From positions 1 to 64,000 of the forward strand of contig CAJJDP010000015.1 in NCBI GenBank assembly GCA_905182995.1: a stretch of DNA of 64,000 nucleotides, read 5' to 3'. This document shows, one piece after another, positions 41,201-52,993 of this stretch; within the stretch, counting starts at the first letter, position 1, and every line of letters begins with the position of its first letter. Below the pieces are notes generated by a model that worked only from the letters and a program-made list of their open reading frames with translations, was not told the origin of the DNA and did not search any database. A program made the position numbers and the translations under genes. Origin of the DNA: Paramecium octaurelia. Lineage: Eukaryota; Ciliophora; Oligohymenophorea; Peniculida; Parameciidae.

Positions 41201-42840
41201 TCATTTTAAATCATTATACTTCCAAAATGTACCATCAAAAATTATGATTCTTCTTTGATCATAAGCGCAATTGCCTTAATTGTCCAACACCACATTCTAT
41301 AATGCCAAAACCCTCCCTTGATGAATGATTGGCACATTATTCCAGAATCCTTCAGCTTAAGGAAGCTATTTGGTTTGAACTACCTTTGCTGTCCTGTCAT
41401 TAATCTCTAGAATAGTGCATTCTTTTGAGCCTTTATTATTTTCTAAATATCCACCAAATATCATTAATTAATTTTATTCTATTTGAATTGAACACATCAT
41501 CGAAGCCATAGAAGTCAATTATGATGTTACACTACAAGATACCCAAGTTTCTTTCTGTAAAAATTCTATCTATTAGTTAATCTACATGTTTTGCACTAAT
41601 ATAATTATAGCGTAATACTTATTCCACCAACGACTGCAATAGTATCATTAAATATGCTAACACTAGGAGATCCTAGAGCATTGCTTAAATTCGGTAATTT
41701 TATTACTCTTTTGTTTAGACAATCAAATGATTCACATTAATTTGTTATCTACAAATTATCTAAATATCCACCAATAATAAAAAGTTGATTATCTTTCCAA
41801 ATTAAGCCATGTGAACTTCTACCACTATTCATTTATCCGATTTCTTATAATTGATAATTAGAAAAATTGAATTGATAAATTGTATTGCTCTTCTTCTTAT
41901 TTGGCAATGACCCTCCTGCTAAGTAAATCTGTCCATCTGGAGTTATTAATGACTTTGAAAATGGTAACACTTCAACATAATTTGATATTTAAACAGGTCT
42001 CCATACTTAGTCAGGTAAACTCAAATCAAATAACCAAAGCACTGATTTTCCTGTCTCAAAAAAGTGCAATAATTTATATTTATTTCTAAAAAATTCATTT
42101 TGTTATAAATATGTTTCTTAAAAGGTTTATGATATCTAACTAGTATTCAATAACAAATTAGTCTACAAAGGAATAAAATCAACCTATACATAATTATACA
42201 AAGCTTATTAAATGTGTTGTAAATTATTTTAATTTAGCTTAATCATCGATGGATTGTTTTATTGCAAATTTTATAAATTTTTCATAACCTTCTTAAATTT
42301 AAGCTAATTTCTTTTTATATCCAAACTGCAAACATTCTTTATCATATTTATTTGATTCGAACTTTCCAATCCAACGTATAAATTCTCTAATTCGTTTATA
42401 AAATTTTAAACATTCTCTTATTGCTGAATGAAAATTTATTACTAGTTCGTCTGAGATTCTAAGTATTGCTTATATTGATCCTCCAATAATGTAAAGTATT
42501 GATTAACTAAATTTATTACATTTTCTTTGGCCTTTTTTATATCTTTTATTGTCTAATCTTCGTATTCAGTTTGCCCATATTAGTTAACCATGGTTTAAAT
42601 CTTTTACATTTCAACCAAACCTGATTTTATTTTTTTTTAGCATTACAATTTCACATTTCCAAAGCTTTCAATATCCGCATCAGTAGACATTTAATTATGA
42701 TATTGTTTGTGCGATTCAATACATTATGCACATAATGCCTTTAAACAATCTGCAGTCTGACAAAAGTTAGTCAACTATTCATTAGGGTGATTTAAGCAAT
42801 ATTGTTTTACTAAGAAACTTTAAGTCATAGCCTCACTCAT
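41201..42840 (-). CDS. B-box/coiled-coil/kelch protein
   Basis: 538 aa, one intron (41596-41618). An N-terminal B-box-type zinc finger uses Cys15, His18, Cys27, Cys32, Cys37, Cys40, His44 and His48. About 170 residues of coiled coil follow (QTEYEDQTIKDIKKAKENVI, NEFFRNKYKLLHF). The C-terminal half has kelch repeats: GQIYLAGGSL, RSSHGLIWKDNQLFIIGGYL, SPSVSIFNDTIAVVGG, MIFGGYLENNKG. This TRIM-like order without a RING suggests a scaffold or substrate adaptor. It is convergent with the phosphatase gene; stop codons are two bases apart, so the 3' UTRs must overlap. Confidence 0.85.
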
Positions 42841-43663
42841 TAATATCAATTTATTAATTTATATAAAAATAAAAATAAATAAAATTTTTGAGTTAATATT
42901 TTAAGATTAAATATTTTTTTTTAATTTCCGAATTTCTTGAGAAATTCATTATCGTCTTATTCATTAATCAGATTCTTAAATTGTTTATATAAATACAATA
43001 TTCTAGATTGTCTATTTAGGAGGAAACTAATAAAAATAAGGTTATATAGAATAAATATTATTTGATATTCTGGCATTCTGGCATTTTAGGATATAATTAG
43101 TAAACAATAGAGAAATTTGAATTTTATTAGCTACAACCGTAAGAGAGTGATAAAAATTAAGAAAATTAAATATTATGACCAATAGATACATAAATATCAT
43201 CTAAATTTTCAACTATATACTGGTAATCAATAAATTTCGAAATACCAATTGTTTCGAAAGACTACAATAATGCAAATAATTTAAACAAATAGCTCTGAAA
43301 CTAAATAAAGAAAAGAATAATAAAATAATTCTAAATGTTTGGTTGGATGCATTAAAGATAAATTGGTTATTTAAGAAAGAACGCTGACAAATTAGATTTA
43401 ATAATAGATGGAAAGGTATTTTATAATTTATGGTCTAAATGATAGACCTAAAAAATAAGTAGACAAGGCATGTCGCCTTTTTTGAGAAAGATACAAACAC
43501 TTTGATTATGATGCCACAATCGATGTATAGGAAATATATTCAGAATTGGGAAATCAGGAAATATTACTTTAAACAGTGTAGAATTATTAAAATTATTATT
43601 CTAGAACATTTATTTAACGAAATAAATCCTAAAATAAAATGCATATAAATAAAATTATTCCAA
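42841..43663. other. Divergent promoter region with short open frames
   Basis: About 820 bases between the kelch and alveolin-like genes. Several plus-strand frames look faintly coding. One is a 46-aa model at 43335-43505 using a 30-nt intron (MFGWMHQRQIGYLRKNADKL). Another frame reads AFFEKDTNTLIMMPQSMYRK at about 43470-43550. They cannot be joined convincingly. A decayed small gene is possible. Confidence 0.35.
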
Positions 43664-44309
43664 ATGTCATTCTACCCAGGATTCTACCCATCATACACAC
43701 AACCCCTTGCAGCATCCTTTGCAGCCCCTCTTGCTTATCCTTAAGCCTCAATTGTTAGACCTGTTGCAACCACTCCAATTTATACAGCTCCCGCCCCTAT
43801 TTACACCGCTCCTGCCCCAGTTGTCACTCAATCTGTAGTCTAACCAGTGGTTTAATCAGTCGTGCAACCAGTCGTTGCAGCTTAACCAGCAATCAAAGGA
43901 GAATCCAGAGTTGAGTATAGAGAGTATCAAAGACCAGTCGTTGAGTATGAGACTGAGACCATTGAGGTTAAGAAGCCAGTGACAAAATATGTTACAGATT
44001 ATTACCCTGTAGAATATCAAACAGACTACATTCCAAGAACAGTCTACGAAACATAAACAGAATATGTACCTGTGTAAAAAACAGTTCCTAGAGTTGAATA
44101 TGAAGCAGTCGAGAGAGAGGTCTAAAGAGTTGTAAGAAGTATTTGTGAAATATTAGCCTGCCGCCCCTGTTCAATATGCTCCTGCTCCTTTGACTTATTC
44201 AGTTGTATAGCCAGTTCAATCAGTTGTCACCCAACCTGTTGCTTAATATACAACTCCCTTGACATATTCCACAGTGAGACCAGCTTATGGATATCCCTAT
44301 TATTATTGA
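43664..44309 (+). CDS. Val/Pro-rich cortical protein, alveolin-like
   Basis: 206 aa, one intron (44132-44156). The N-terminal third is a low-complexity Ala/Pro/Val/Gln region (IYTAPAPIYTAPAPVVTQSV). The core has charged Val-Pro-Tyr repeats: EYREYQRPVVEYETETIEV, KKPVTKYVTDYYPVEYQTDY and IPRTVYETQTEYVPVQKTVP. The end is again APAP/VVQPVQ-rich and finishes YGYPYYY. Such VPV/EYE repeats are typical of alveolins and articulins, the structural proteins of the alveolar membrane skeleton. Codon choice is more GC-rich than its neighbours, which suggests high expression. The family name is inferred from repeat style, not alignment. Confidence 0.65.
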
Positions 44310-44358
44310 TTGGCTAGAGTCTTATATAAAAATCCAAATTATAAATAAATTTTTCTTT

Positions 44359-45816
44359 ATGAGCCAAAGTAGTTAGCAAAGAGTATTTATGAATAGATTT
44401 GTTGTTAAAAAGAAGATTTCATCCGGGGCGTTTGGAGTCGTCTATTTGGTGTTTGATAAATAAACAAATCAGGATGCAGCATTAAAATTGGAGAAGGAGG
44501 ATAATGAGGAGATGAGATCTCTGGAAAGAGAAGTTGAAATCTTGAAATAATTAAATGATGCTGAAGGTACTCCTAAGTTGATTTGGTATGGAAATGAAAG
44601 TGAATTCAACATCATGGTTATACAATTGTTAGGAAGAGATTTGGCATATTATTTTAGATAGTAAAAGAAGTTCAGTTTGAAATGTACGATTCAAATTGCT
44701 CATGATTGCGTTGTCATCCTCAAAAATATCCACAATAAGAATGTAGTTCATCGAGATCTCAAACCAGAAAATATACTAATGTCAAAAGATAACGAGGGTA
44801 TTTACATAGTTGATTTTGGCATTAGTAAAATTTATAGCATTTAGGGAGAACATATGTAATTTTTCAATTCTATTTGTATTATAGGCCATTCAGAAATGAT
44901 AAAACCTTTATGGGCACACCTAGATATGCATCTGTAGCTGCTCACTTGGGCCATGAAATCTCAAGGAAGGATGATTTGGAATCTCTTTTTTATGTAATTT
45001 TATATTTTCTTCGTGGCAGTCTACCATGGTAAAATTTGCCGGTCTCAGAAAATGAAAGAACAAAGGCTGTTGGAGAAATCAAATCAAACATAGACCTAAA
45101 TGAATTATGCGTTAATTAACCACATGAATTGGTCGAAATACTTTCATATTTGAAATCCTTGAAATTCTTAGATCAACCTAACTATTAATATATCCTATAA
45201 CTTCTTAATTAAATTGCAGAAAATAACCAATTTCTATTAGATGGAATTTATGATTGGACTGAAGGTTTAATAAAGTCAACCAAAAAGTTTAGCTCTTTAG
45301 AATCTAAAAAGTCATTTGAATTCAATAAAATTAAAGAACTATCTCCTGGAAATCTAATGAAAAGCTCTTCAAAACTATCCCAATAGATTATTTGGACAGT
45401 CAATGATCAATTATAGCATCCACAAGTTGCGTATATTTTAATTAAATCTAGTCCGTCCTCTCAGCATCACCTTTTGTTACCCCCTGATCCAAATAGAAAG
45501 CCTGGATAAAGGACAGATCTAAGACATTTATCTAATTCCTCATCTAATTCAAATGTTGGAACCTTTAGTTCAATGGTTCTTAAATATTTGCCCTCTCAAA
45601 TTGAAATAGAAAAACCCACATTTTTTCCAAATTGGAATAAAACCGATAAATAATAAGAATCTTAATATTAAGATTTGATGGACGAAAACAATTTTGAGAT
45701 TCCTTTGAATTAGAAATACGAAAGCATAATCTAAAATTAAGCATTCGAGTACATATACTAATATATATATTAGTCATTACAATAAATTTAATAAATTCCT
45801 AGAAACCTCTAATTGA
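44359..45816 (+). CDS. Casein kinase 1-type protein kinase
   Basis: 467 aa, introns 44856-44884 and 45749-45773. The kinase domain occupies the first 300 residues: [41 protein letters not shown], then the CK1 signature [15 protein letters not shown] and [24 protein letters not shown]. All catalytic residues are present. The C-terminal 160 residues are low-complexity and Ser/Gln-rich. CK1 kinases are constitutively active and strongly expanded in ciliates. The final intron was needed to reach a sensible stop ([13 protein letters not shown]); without it the frame runs on through AT-rich DNA for over 350 bases. Confidence 0.92.
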
Positions 45817-46285
45817 AAATAATTATTAATATATGTTTTATAATTTTTAATCTAAGTTGCTAAATAAGTTAAAACAGAAGGATATCCCAAAGATTTTTAT
45901 GGAATAGTATTAATGCTATGAATGAAAATATGGATTATTTATAATAAAGTTCAAGATAAATTATTCTAATTTTAATTAATCTTTATTCTTCTTTTTATAT
46001 AGATTATTAATACGTAAGGAATGGTATTATTACCATATTTATAGTTAAATTAAGCTATTTCAAAAGTAAAAGATTTATGTATCGATTTATTTAATGAAAT
46101 GTTTCTCTTAAGAATAGATTTCTTAATTCCTTTTTTAGTTCTTTAAAATATATTCTATGATAGATCCTCAAATTCATAATGTAATTCATTTTGATGAATA
46201 CTTAAAAATCAATAATTTGTTAATTTTCTAAGTAATTTATTACAAAATTAAATTAATGTAAAATAACGATCCAATCCCATTATAT
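45817..46285. other. Intergenic, no gene seen
   Basis: About 470 AT-rich bases between plus-strand genes. No feature recognised. Confidence 0.5.
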
Positions 46286-47784
46286 ATGCTAACAAAAAAA
46301 ACTAATGTAGATCACTTAGTCGGGTCTAAAGCATCCAGAACACATACCAGTAAGATTAATGTAGAAATATTCAAGGAGTAGAGACAAAAGTGAGCACATC
46401 AATTTCAAATTCTCAGAATAGTCAACGCAAAACATCTTACTATAATAGAGCTCCATTATCAACAAAAAACTCATTCAGTGTTCATGTTGATACGGATGAA
46501 GGCGGAGGAGTTAAAAAAATTTAGAGTTATCAAAACATTAATAATAAGATGGAGAAATTTTCATAATAGAATAGACATCTAATTTGTAAATTTTATGAGG
46601 GCATTTATTTAATTGGAAATGCAACTCTTGGCAAAACAGAGATACTCTATTAATATGGAGGATGTCATCTTGAATAATTGTTGCCTGATCTTGTATTTCC
46701 CTATGGAGCAAAGGATGTCTAGAAAAAGTTATCAGACTCTCAAAGCGAAATCAATGAAATCCTTTATAAGAGACATGTCTCGGAAAACAATCCAAATTGC
46801 TTTATTTTACCAATCAAAACTTCAGAGTCATTTGAAAAAGCATGTAATAACTTAATTTATTATAGAGTATAATAGTAATTAATTAGCTTATTGTATTTGT
46901 TTATCAATACAAGATATTTGTCCATCAAAGAATAGTTATTTGAAGTGCGAAAGAGTACTCTGCATAGTTTCATATTTGCCTTTGATAAAATATTTTATAG
47001 ATTTCTTGATTGAAGTCATGAGTATGAACACTGTATTAATTAGATTGTGCCAAAGAGGAGAGATTTAATAATTTGACATTCACGTAATACATTCAAAAAT
47101 GCCCTCTTTTTGAAACTCTGCCTATTTAAGTTCCAAGTCAATAAATACCATAATCTTATTATGAGTTTCATGATTACCATGTGAAACAATTAAAAATACT
47201 AAACAATGCCCTTAGTCTAGGGTTGGTTGCAATAAATATCATTTTAGAGAGATCAGTGATATTTGTAGCACCAAATGTATAATAATTAGGAGCAATCCTT
47301 ATGCTTTTTCTAAAACATGTGAAATGGATTCATTAGATGGTAGCTTCGATTCCTCCAAAAAATATAGAACTATTGAATGTGCCTGTTCCCCTGTTAGGTG
47401 GATTAGTACTGGATGATTATCAGTGTGTTGAATAATTAATTGATGAATATCCGAATGTAGTTTTTGTGGACCTTTTTAAGTTAAATAATATTTAATTTTA
47501 GTTAGCATGTCCGAAATTCTCAAGATTTCACGAAAAGTCTTGTATATATATTTTTGGTCAGATAATTACAAGGGAAATCGTATTATGAGATGGGATAAAT
47601 TTTAGGACAGTTTTAATAAAATTTAGTCTAAGAAACTACAAGAGACGAGTATATAATAAAAGAATTTAGACAAACTCAATACTTTCATGAGATGGATTAG
47701 ATGAAATAGTCAATGAATGTAAGAAATATTCCTGCAATGTCCCATCATATTAAAGGATAATAATAAAGTTTTAGAAAGTTTTGA
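46286..47784 (+). CDS. DENN-domain protein (Rab GEF candidate)
   Basis: 466 aa after four introns (46350-46381, 46844-46865, 47022-47043, 47480-47501). DENN proteins activate Rab GTPases. Upstream part: GNATLGKTEILYQYGG, LPDLVFPYGAKDVQ. Central DENN: ICPSKNSYLKCERVLCIVSY, LPLIKYFIDFLIEVMN, FTQYIQKCPLFETLPIQVP, ERSVIFVAPNVQQLGAILML and IELLNVPVPLLGGLV. The downstream dDENN-like end reads EFRQTQYFHEMDQM. Three 22-nt introns were placed by matching the DENN consensus; one begins GTT. The N-terminal 32-nt intron is less sure, though the total is a multiple of three. The protein is short for a DENN protein, with no extra domains. Confidence 0.82.
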
Positions 47785-48041
47785 ATTAATTTTATTTTTA
47801 GATAATTTTTAAATATTTTTAATTTTAATCTTTAAAAACCCGAATTAGTTTTATATAATTGATTCCAGAAAGAATAATCTGTAAATGAAATTAACTTCTT
47901 TAAATTTGATTTTAATTATTAGAAATTATATTTATCGCATTCAAATCGAGATTTATATTTAGATACTTTATTCATTAATATTCAAAATTTTGATGTAATA
48001 AAAACTGTGGATACCCATTCCACACGATTTAAACATTTAAA

Positions 48042-49663
48042 ATGAAAAGGCTTACATCTAGGGGGAGTTTACAAAAGAAAATGGGAAGGTTAGAGTCCTC
48101 TATGGCTATGATTAATACATTCTCTCTTCTAAAGTAATTAATTAATGAGTTATAATAGAGAGCCTCCCAACCTAAAAAATGCTTAAAACTTGAATTCGAT
48201 GTCAAATTTGAAATATTGAGAAGGCCTATTCCAAAAAAGGACAAGGAAGACGATAGCTTAGGTCCCATAATAGGATTGCAATTGTTAAGAGACTACAATG
48301 AGAATATGGTTAAATTGAGACTTAATGCAGAAGCTCAGCAAATCATTGAATGGAGATACTATCTAGGAGGAAGAATCAACTAATGGTAATTTCATAACAT
48401 GTTCAGAGTCTATAAAAAAATTGGGAAGGGAAATTTTGCATCTGTAAAAACTTCTAACTTATTATAGGTTTATTAAGCGGAGAGAATCGAAGATAATTAA
48501 TCTATGGCAATAAAAGCATTTGCCAAATCGACAACTTATAGAGAAGAAAATGGGAAAAATGCAATTATAAATGAATTGAAGATAATGAGGTAATTAAATA
48601 ATACGCATTTAATGAAATTATATGAAGTCTATGAAACTAATAATTCTTTATATTTAGCTCTGGAACTCTTAGAGGGAGGATCATTATATGATTTAATCAA
48701 AGATAAGGTTCCAATCAATCTGAAGTAAATTTAACAGATAATCGTGGGAATTCTGTTAGGCCTACAAGAGATGCATCACAAAGAGATTATGCATAGAGAT
48801 TTGAAACTAGAGAATATACTATTCAAAAAGCCAAAGTATATGTTTAACTATTCTATCAAGTAAGATGGAATCAGTTGTAATAGCTGATTTTGGATTGGCA
48901 ACCTATGTAAACGAGCCAGAGTATCTATATTGCAGATGTGGAACTCCAGGGTTTGTGGCCCCAGAGGTAATCAATCTTAAAGATATGAAATCTAAATATT
49001 CTTCTGTCTGTGACATTTATAGTCTTGGATTAGTATTTTATCTATTGCTTACTGGAAAATCTGCTTTTAATGGAAAAAGCTATTCTACAGTAGTAAAATA
49101 GAATAGAGAAGCTAATATCAATTTCGATATCAAATAGTTATAGAATGCACCTGGATATGTTATAGATTTACTTAAATAAATGCTTGAGAAAGATCCAAAA
49201 AAGAGAGTCAATGTTGAAAGATGTCTGAATCATATATGTTTGTATGATACAGCTAGATAAATGATTGAAGATGAAAACCAAGAGGACAGTTTGGATGAGA
49301 TTGACGAAAAAATTCATATTTAATCAATGAATGATAAGTATCATTTATTATTATTCTAGTAATTCGTAGTTTGATTTAACGAAAAGTGTTTACTCTCCTT
49401 CCTAATCACCGGGATTAGTCTAATCTCCTGGATTAGTGTTGTAGAAGTAGATTAAACAATAAAAACAAATCGATTCGTAAAAGGCTGTAGTCGCCGATTC
49501 GCCTTTAATAAAAAGAAAAATTGAGTCTGTTGATAGTGCAAAGACTATAGGAACTCCAACCAAAAAAAGTAGTGTATTTTCACCATCACCCCAATTAAAA
49601 CCATCTAAATTTTCGAAGCAAACTCAAAACAATCCATTATTAAAGTATGCTAAAAAAGATTGA
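48042..49663 (+). CDS. PH-like/CAMK-type protein kinase
   Basis: 516 aa, introns 48444-48467, 48836-48860 and 49338-49359. The N-terminal 135 residues contain a weak PH-like end (GLQLLRDYNENMVKLRLNAE, then WRYYLGGRINQWQFHNMF) placed as in the kinase at 13944. The kinase domain has KIGKGNFASVYQAE, MAIKAF, IMHRDLKLENI, VIADFGLA and CGTPGFVAPEVINL; all catalytic residues are present. The C-tail is Ser/Pro-rich with tandem SPGLVQSPGLVLQ. The first intron splits the glycine loop at the same point as in the 13944 gene. It is 24 nt without TGA, so retention would only add eight residues. The second intron ends CAAG. Confidence 0.88.
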
Positions 49664-50119
49664 ATAAAATATCAATAAGAAATTAAATTATTCATTTCCT
49701 TTTATGATATTATTTCTCGTTTTTGAGTGTTTTATTAATTGATGTGCTCCTAATTAGTATTAATAATGTCAACTGAAATTAAAATTTATTATCCAATATA
49801 AATTCAGTTATAAAGAAATTCTATATTTATCTATAAATACTAGATAAGATTGAAATTCAAGCTAGGGTGGATACAAATTTCTTGGTAAGATCAATAAATC
49901 AGACAATATTTGACTGCAACTTGTCTTATTATATTAAGCATTTTGAGTTATTCTCTCACATTAATTTGTATTTAATAAATATACAAACTGATCTCAATAT
50001 ATATTTTAATTATAATCAGTTTTAAAATTTTAGATATTCAAAATTTGGATTAACGTAGTTTAGTGTAATTTATATTCATCATTTTATCCAACAGAATAAT
50101 AATAATAATTTATCTTGCA
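49664..50119. other. Intergenic, no gene seen
   Basis: About 455 AT-rich bases between plus-strand genes. No feature recognised. Confidence 0.5.
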
Positions 50120-51037
50120 ATGAATCAATAAATAGTGAGTCACAGTATTTAGGAAATCAACCACTACAATCGAGTTTTAGAGGGAAATAAAAGATATGTG
50201 GCAAAAAAGATGGAAGAAGACCCCTTATACTTTAAGACCTTATCGAAAGGATAAAGTCCAAAATATTTACTTATTGGCTGTTCTGATTCAAGAGCCCCTC
50301 CTAATGAACTGACAGAGACAGATCCTGGAGAAATTTTTATTCATAGAAATATTGCCAACTTAGTTATACCTACGGATTTAAATGTAAGAGTCTCTTTGAT
50401 TCTTAAAGCTTAATTGTGTTATTCAATATGCAGTAGAGCATTTACATATTCATAATATTGTGGTCATGGGACATACTTGTTGTGGTGGTGTAAAGGCAGC
50501 TATGACCTAAGATTCTGTTGGGGGATTGTTAGACCTCTGGTTGAATTAAATAAAGTTGGTTTACGAGAAACATGCAGACTTAATAGAGTCCTTTGTCGAC
50601 GAAAATGACAAAATTACTTGCCTAAGTTAGTTGAATGTCAGAGCTCAAGTTATGAACATTTGGAAGAATCCAATAATCCAAAAGGCTTGGCAAAAGGGGA
50701 ATCGTAAATTAAATAATTAACATTCCTAGCTGTAATGGTCCATGGATGGTTATTCAGGGTCGAAACAGGATATATAGAGGAACTCTTGATTGATCAACAC
50801 ACTCCTGAAGAAATGTGCAAGGTGTATGCTCTAAAGTTCAAGTTGGAATCAGAGAAATAATTGTCTAAGCACGTTTCTCCAACAGGCTCTCCCAAAAACA
50901 ATGCAAAAAAAAGATTCTAAAATATGCAACGAAAATTAATCGAACATATCAATTAACTTAAGGAAAATAAAATAGAGGATTTTGATTTAGAAACTAAGGA
51001 AATTGGGGGGTTCATAGAAAGTTCTAAAGATTTATGA
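50120..51037 (+). CDS. Beta-type carbonic anhydrase
   Basis: 288 aa, introns 50384-50408 and 50704-50729. It interconverts CO2 and bicarbonate. Zinc ligands are Cys54 and Asp56 in CSDSRAPP (with Arg58), and His110 and Cys113 in GHTCCGG. The helix HRNIANLV, the dimer region [17 protein letters not shown] and [13 protein letters not shown] match the family, and [17 protein letters not shown] closes the domain. About 65 residues follow the catalytic domain ([14 protein letters not shown] and an acidic helix), beyond the usual end near 220. No targeting peptide is obvious, so it is probably cytosolic. It is convergent with the small minus gene, 91 bases away. Confidence 0.95.
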
Positions 51038-51128
51038 CAATTTACATTGCATTAATAATTACAATATTAAAAATTGCCATTATAGATTGTTTAGTTTCTG
51101 TTTCTTAGATAATATATAAATATTAATT

Positions 51129-51556
51129 TCAAGCTGCTTCTCTTTTTCCTGATTATTGCTCAACAATTTAAACATACTTTTTCTTGATGTCAATATCCTC
51201 CGGTTGTTTAACTATTTTCATTGATTGTTGAAGAGGATTCCATTTGTCCATTGAGATTAAGGAGTTTTCTGATGTAGAGTTCAAATAAAAAATCTTGTAT
51301 GCTATTTTGATGTGATATTGATTCCTTCCGAATTCCAGTTTTATAGGTTATTTTTATATTCGTTTCGTTTTTTTCTGAATTTAACCTTATTTCATATGAT
51401 GATTATTCTTTTTATGATATTGCTTTTTTCCTTTGTGAAAACCTAATATAATGATTACTAACTTTTATTGATCTCAGTCACCAATTCATGAAAAGTTCGT
51501 ACAATTTCATAAAACTCTGTGTCATTTCTAAATTTTTGTTTTTCTACTTCAGTCAT
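51129..51556 (-). CDS. Small basic hypothetical protein
   Basis: 135 aa, one 20-nt intron (51443-51462, GTT...TAG). Not recognised. MTEVEKQKFRNDTEFYEIVR starts an N-terminal helix; the middle is very basic (FHKGKKQYHKKNNHHMKQG); then a beta-like part YHIKIAYKIFYLNS and a C-terminus ending QQSGKREAA. The intron is at the lower length limit for Paramecium; without it the frame hits TGA within about 25 codons, and with it the gene is open and a multiple of three. It shares a 106-base divergent promoter with the CFAP97-like gene, which may mean co-expression. Confidence 0.55.
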
Positions 51557-51662
51557 TTTAATTTATTTATAATGTGGAACCTCATTTATTCTAATCCTAT
51601 ATGTTTCAAGAAAAAAATAGCTTAGGTATCAGTTTTCAATCTATTATGTCAAGGAGCAACTT

Positions 51663-52215
51663 ATGCATTTGAATAATATCTAAAATTCTAAACCTCTTGT
51701 AAATAACTCTTAACCATGGAGACCAGGGCATTCAATATCAAGATTAGTCAACAAATACACTAACAGTAAATTCCAGAGAATATAACTTAGCCAATGATTA
51801 GGAAGTCATGGACAAAAACAGCAAATTGCTTAGAAAAATGATGGAAATTCAATAGAGGAATAATACATTGAAGTAACCTCCGACACATGGGTCATTAGAA
51901 GCATTAAGAAGAAGAGAACAAGTCAAAATAAGTTCAGAGAATTAAACCATTCTAAAGCGGTTATAATCAGCAAGTTCGGCATACTCCAAGAAAACATGGG
52001 TCAATGACATTGAAAGAGTTAAAAAATATCGAGAGAATTTACAAAGAAGAACAAGTACTATCATCTATAATTCAGGAACAAACGATGATTTTAATTTATT
52101 AGCAGCTCAAGAACATGTCAAACGAAATCTTACAAGTCAATCTTCCTCTAGAAGTAAGTCATCTTAATTTATTAGAACTTAAAACAAGTTAAGGGCCAAG
52201 AACTTAAACATATGA
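51663..52215 (+). CDS. Possible CFAP97-like ciliary protein
   Basis: 175 aa, one intron (51766-51790). The N-terminus MHLNNIQNSKPLVNNSQPWR is followed by a coiled region. The core THGSLEALRRREQVKISSEN QTILKRLQSASSAY resembles the CFAP97/hemingway motif (a basic helix, then xxENxxLLxRI), found in axonemal proteins. The C-terminus is basic and Ser-rich (NLTSQSSSRSKSSQFIRTQN). The intron was required to join the upstream ATG to the main frame; an internal Met at 51808 would be the alternative start. The family call is by eye and only moderate. Confidence 0.6.
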
Positions 52216-52993
52216 GTCATTAATTTGATATATATAATTATTCAAATAATCTTCATGTTTCATTTATCAAATAAGAATAATAATTATTTATTCTTAACTC
52301 TAAAGTCTCTCAAGCTTAGTTATTGGAGAATTCATTCAAAATAACATATAGATAATTGGAGTTTGAATTTATAAAATCAAAAGGGTATCTAGATAAAATA
52401 GACAGTATGGATAATTAATTTTCTCAGAATTTTAAGATTAGCTTATTAAGGTTTTGATTTCAATAATGAAATATATACACTATTTAATATTTATAAATTT
52501 GGACAGACTAAGAATTTTAATTAGTTAATTGAATAGACAAATATTAAACATGAAAAGATATATGAGTATTTTAATAATTATTATCCTTATGAACTCAAAA
52601 ATTGTGATTTTATTAAATAATCAAAACAAAATTAAAAAATTTTCAACATTTTAAATATATTAAATAATAAAGGATAAAGTTTTTAATTCAATAATGGTTT
52701 GAAGATAAATACTAAATTATGATACAATATGATATGGATTATTTTTTAGAAAATAACTTTTAATGAGAATAATGTTGATAGGCTTATACGCATTACAAAT
52801 ACCAAAATCGACTGTTTTAGACAAGATTTATTCTTTAAAATTAATATCTAACAATCCCAACATATGAGAATGAGCATTTTCTAAAATCTATGAGTTTTAA
52901 TATTATACTTATATTTACAAGAAATTCATGAATTCATACACTTATTTCCTTTTCTTAAATAATAATAATTAATAATTGATATTATTTTATATT
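52216..52993. other. Unassigned AT-rich stretch with open frames
   Basis: About 780 bases between convergent stops. Plus-strand frames are open for 60-90 codons in two registers (for example FGQTKNFNQLIEQTNIKHEK near 52500-52570), but no start, intron set or homology supports a gene. It could be a decayed gene or chance, since only TGA stops a frame here. Confidence 0.35.

Noticed and set aside
41880-42089. 69-codon plus-strand frame
   Set aside because: Antisense to the kelch region of the B-box gene.
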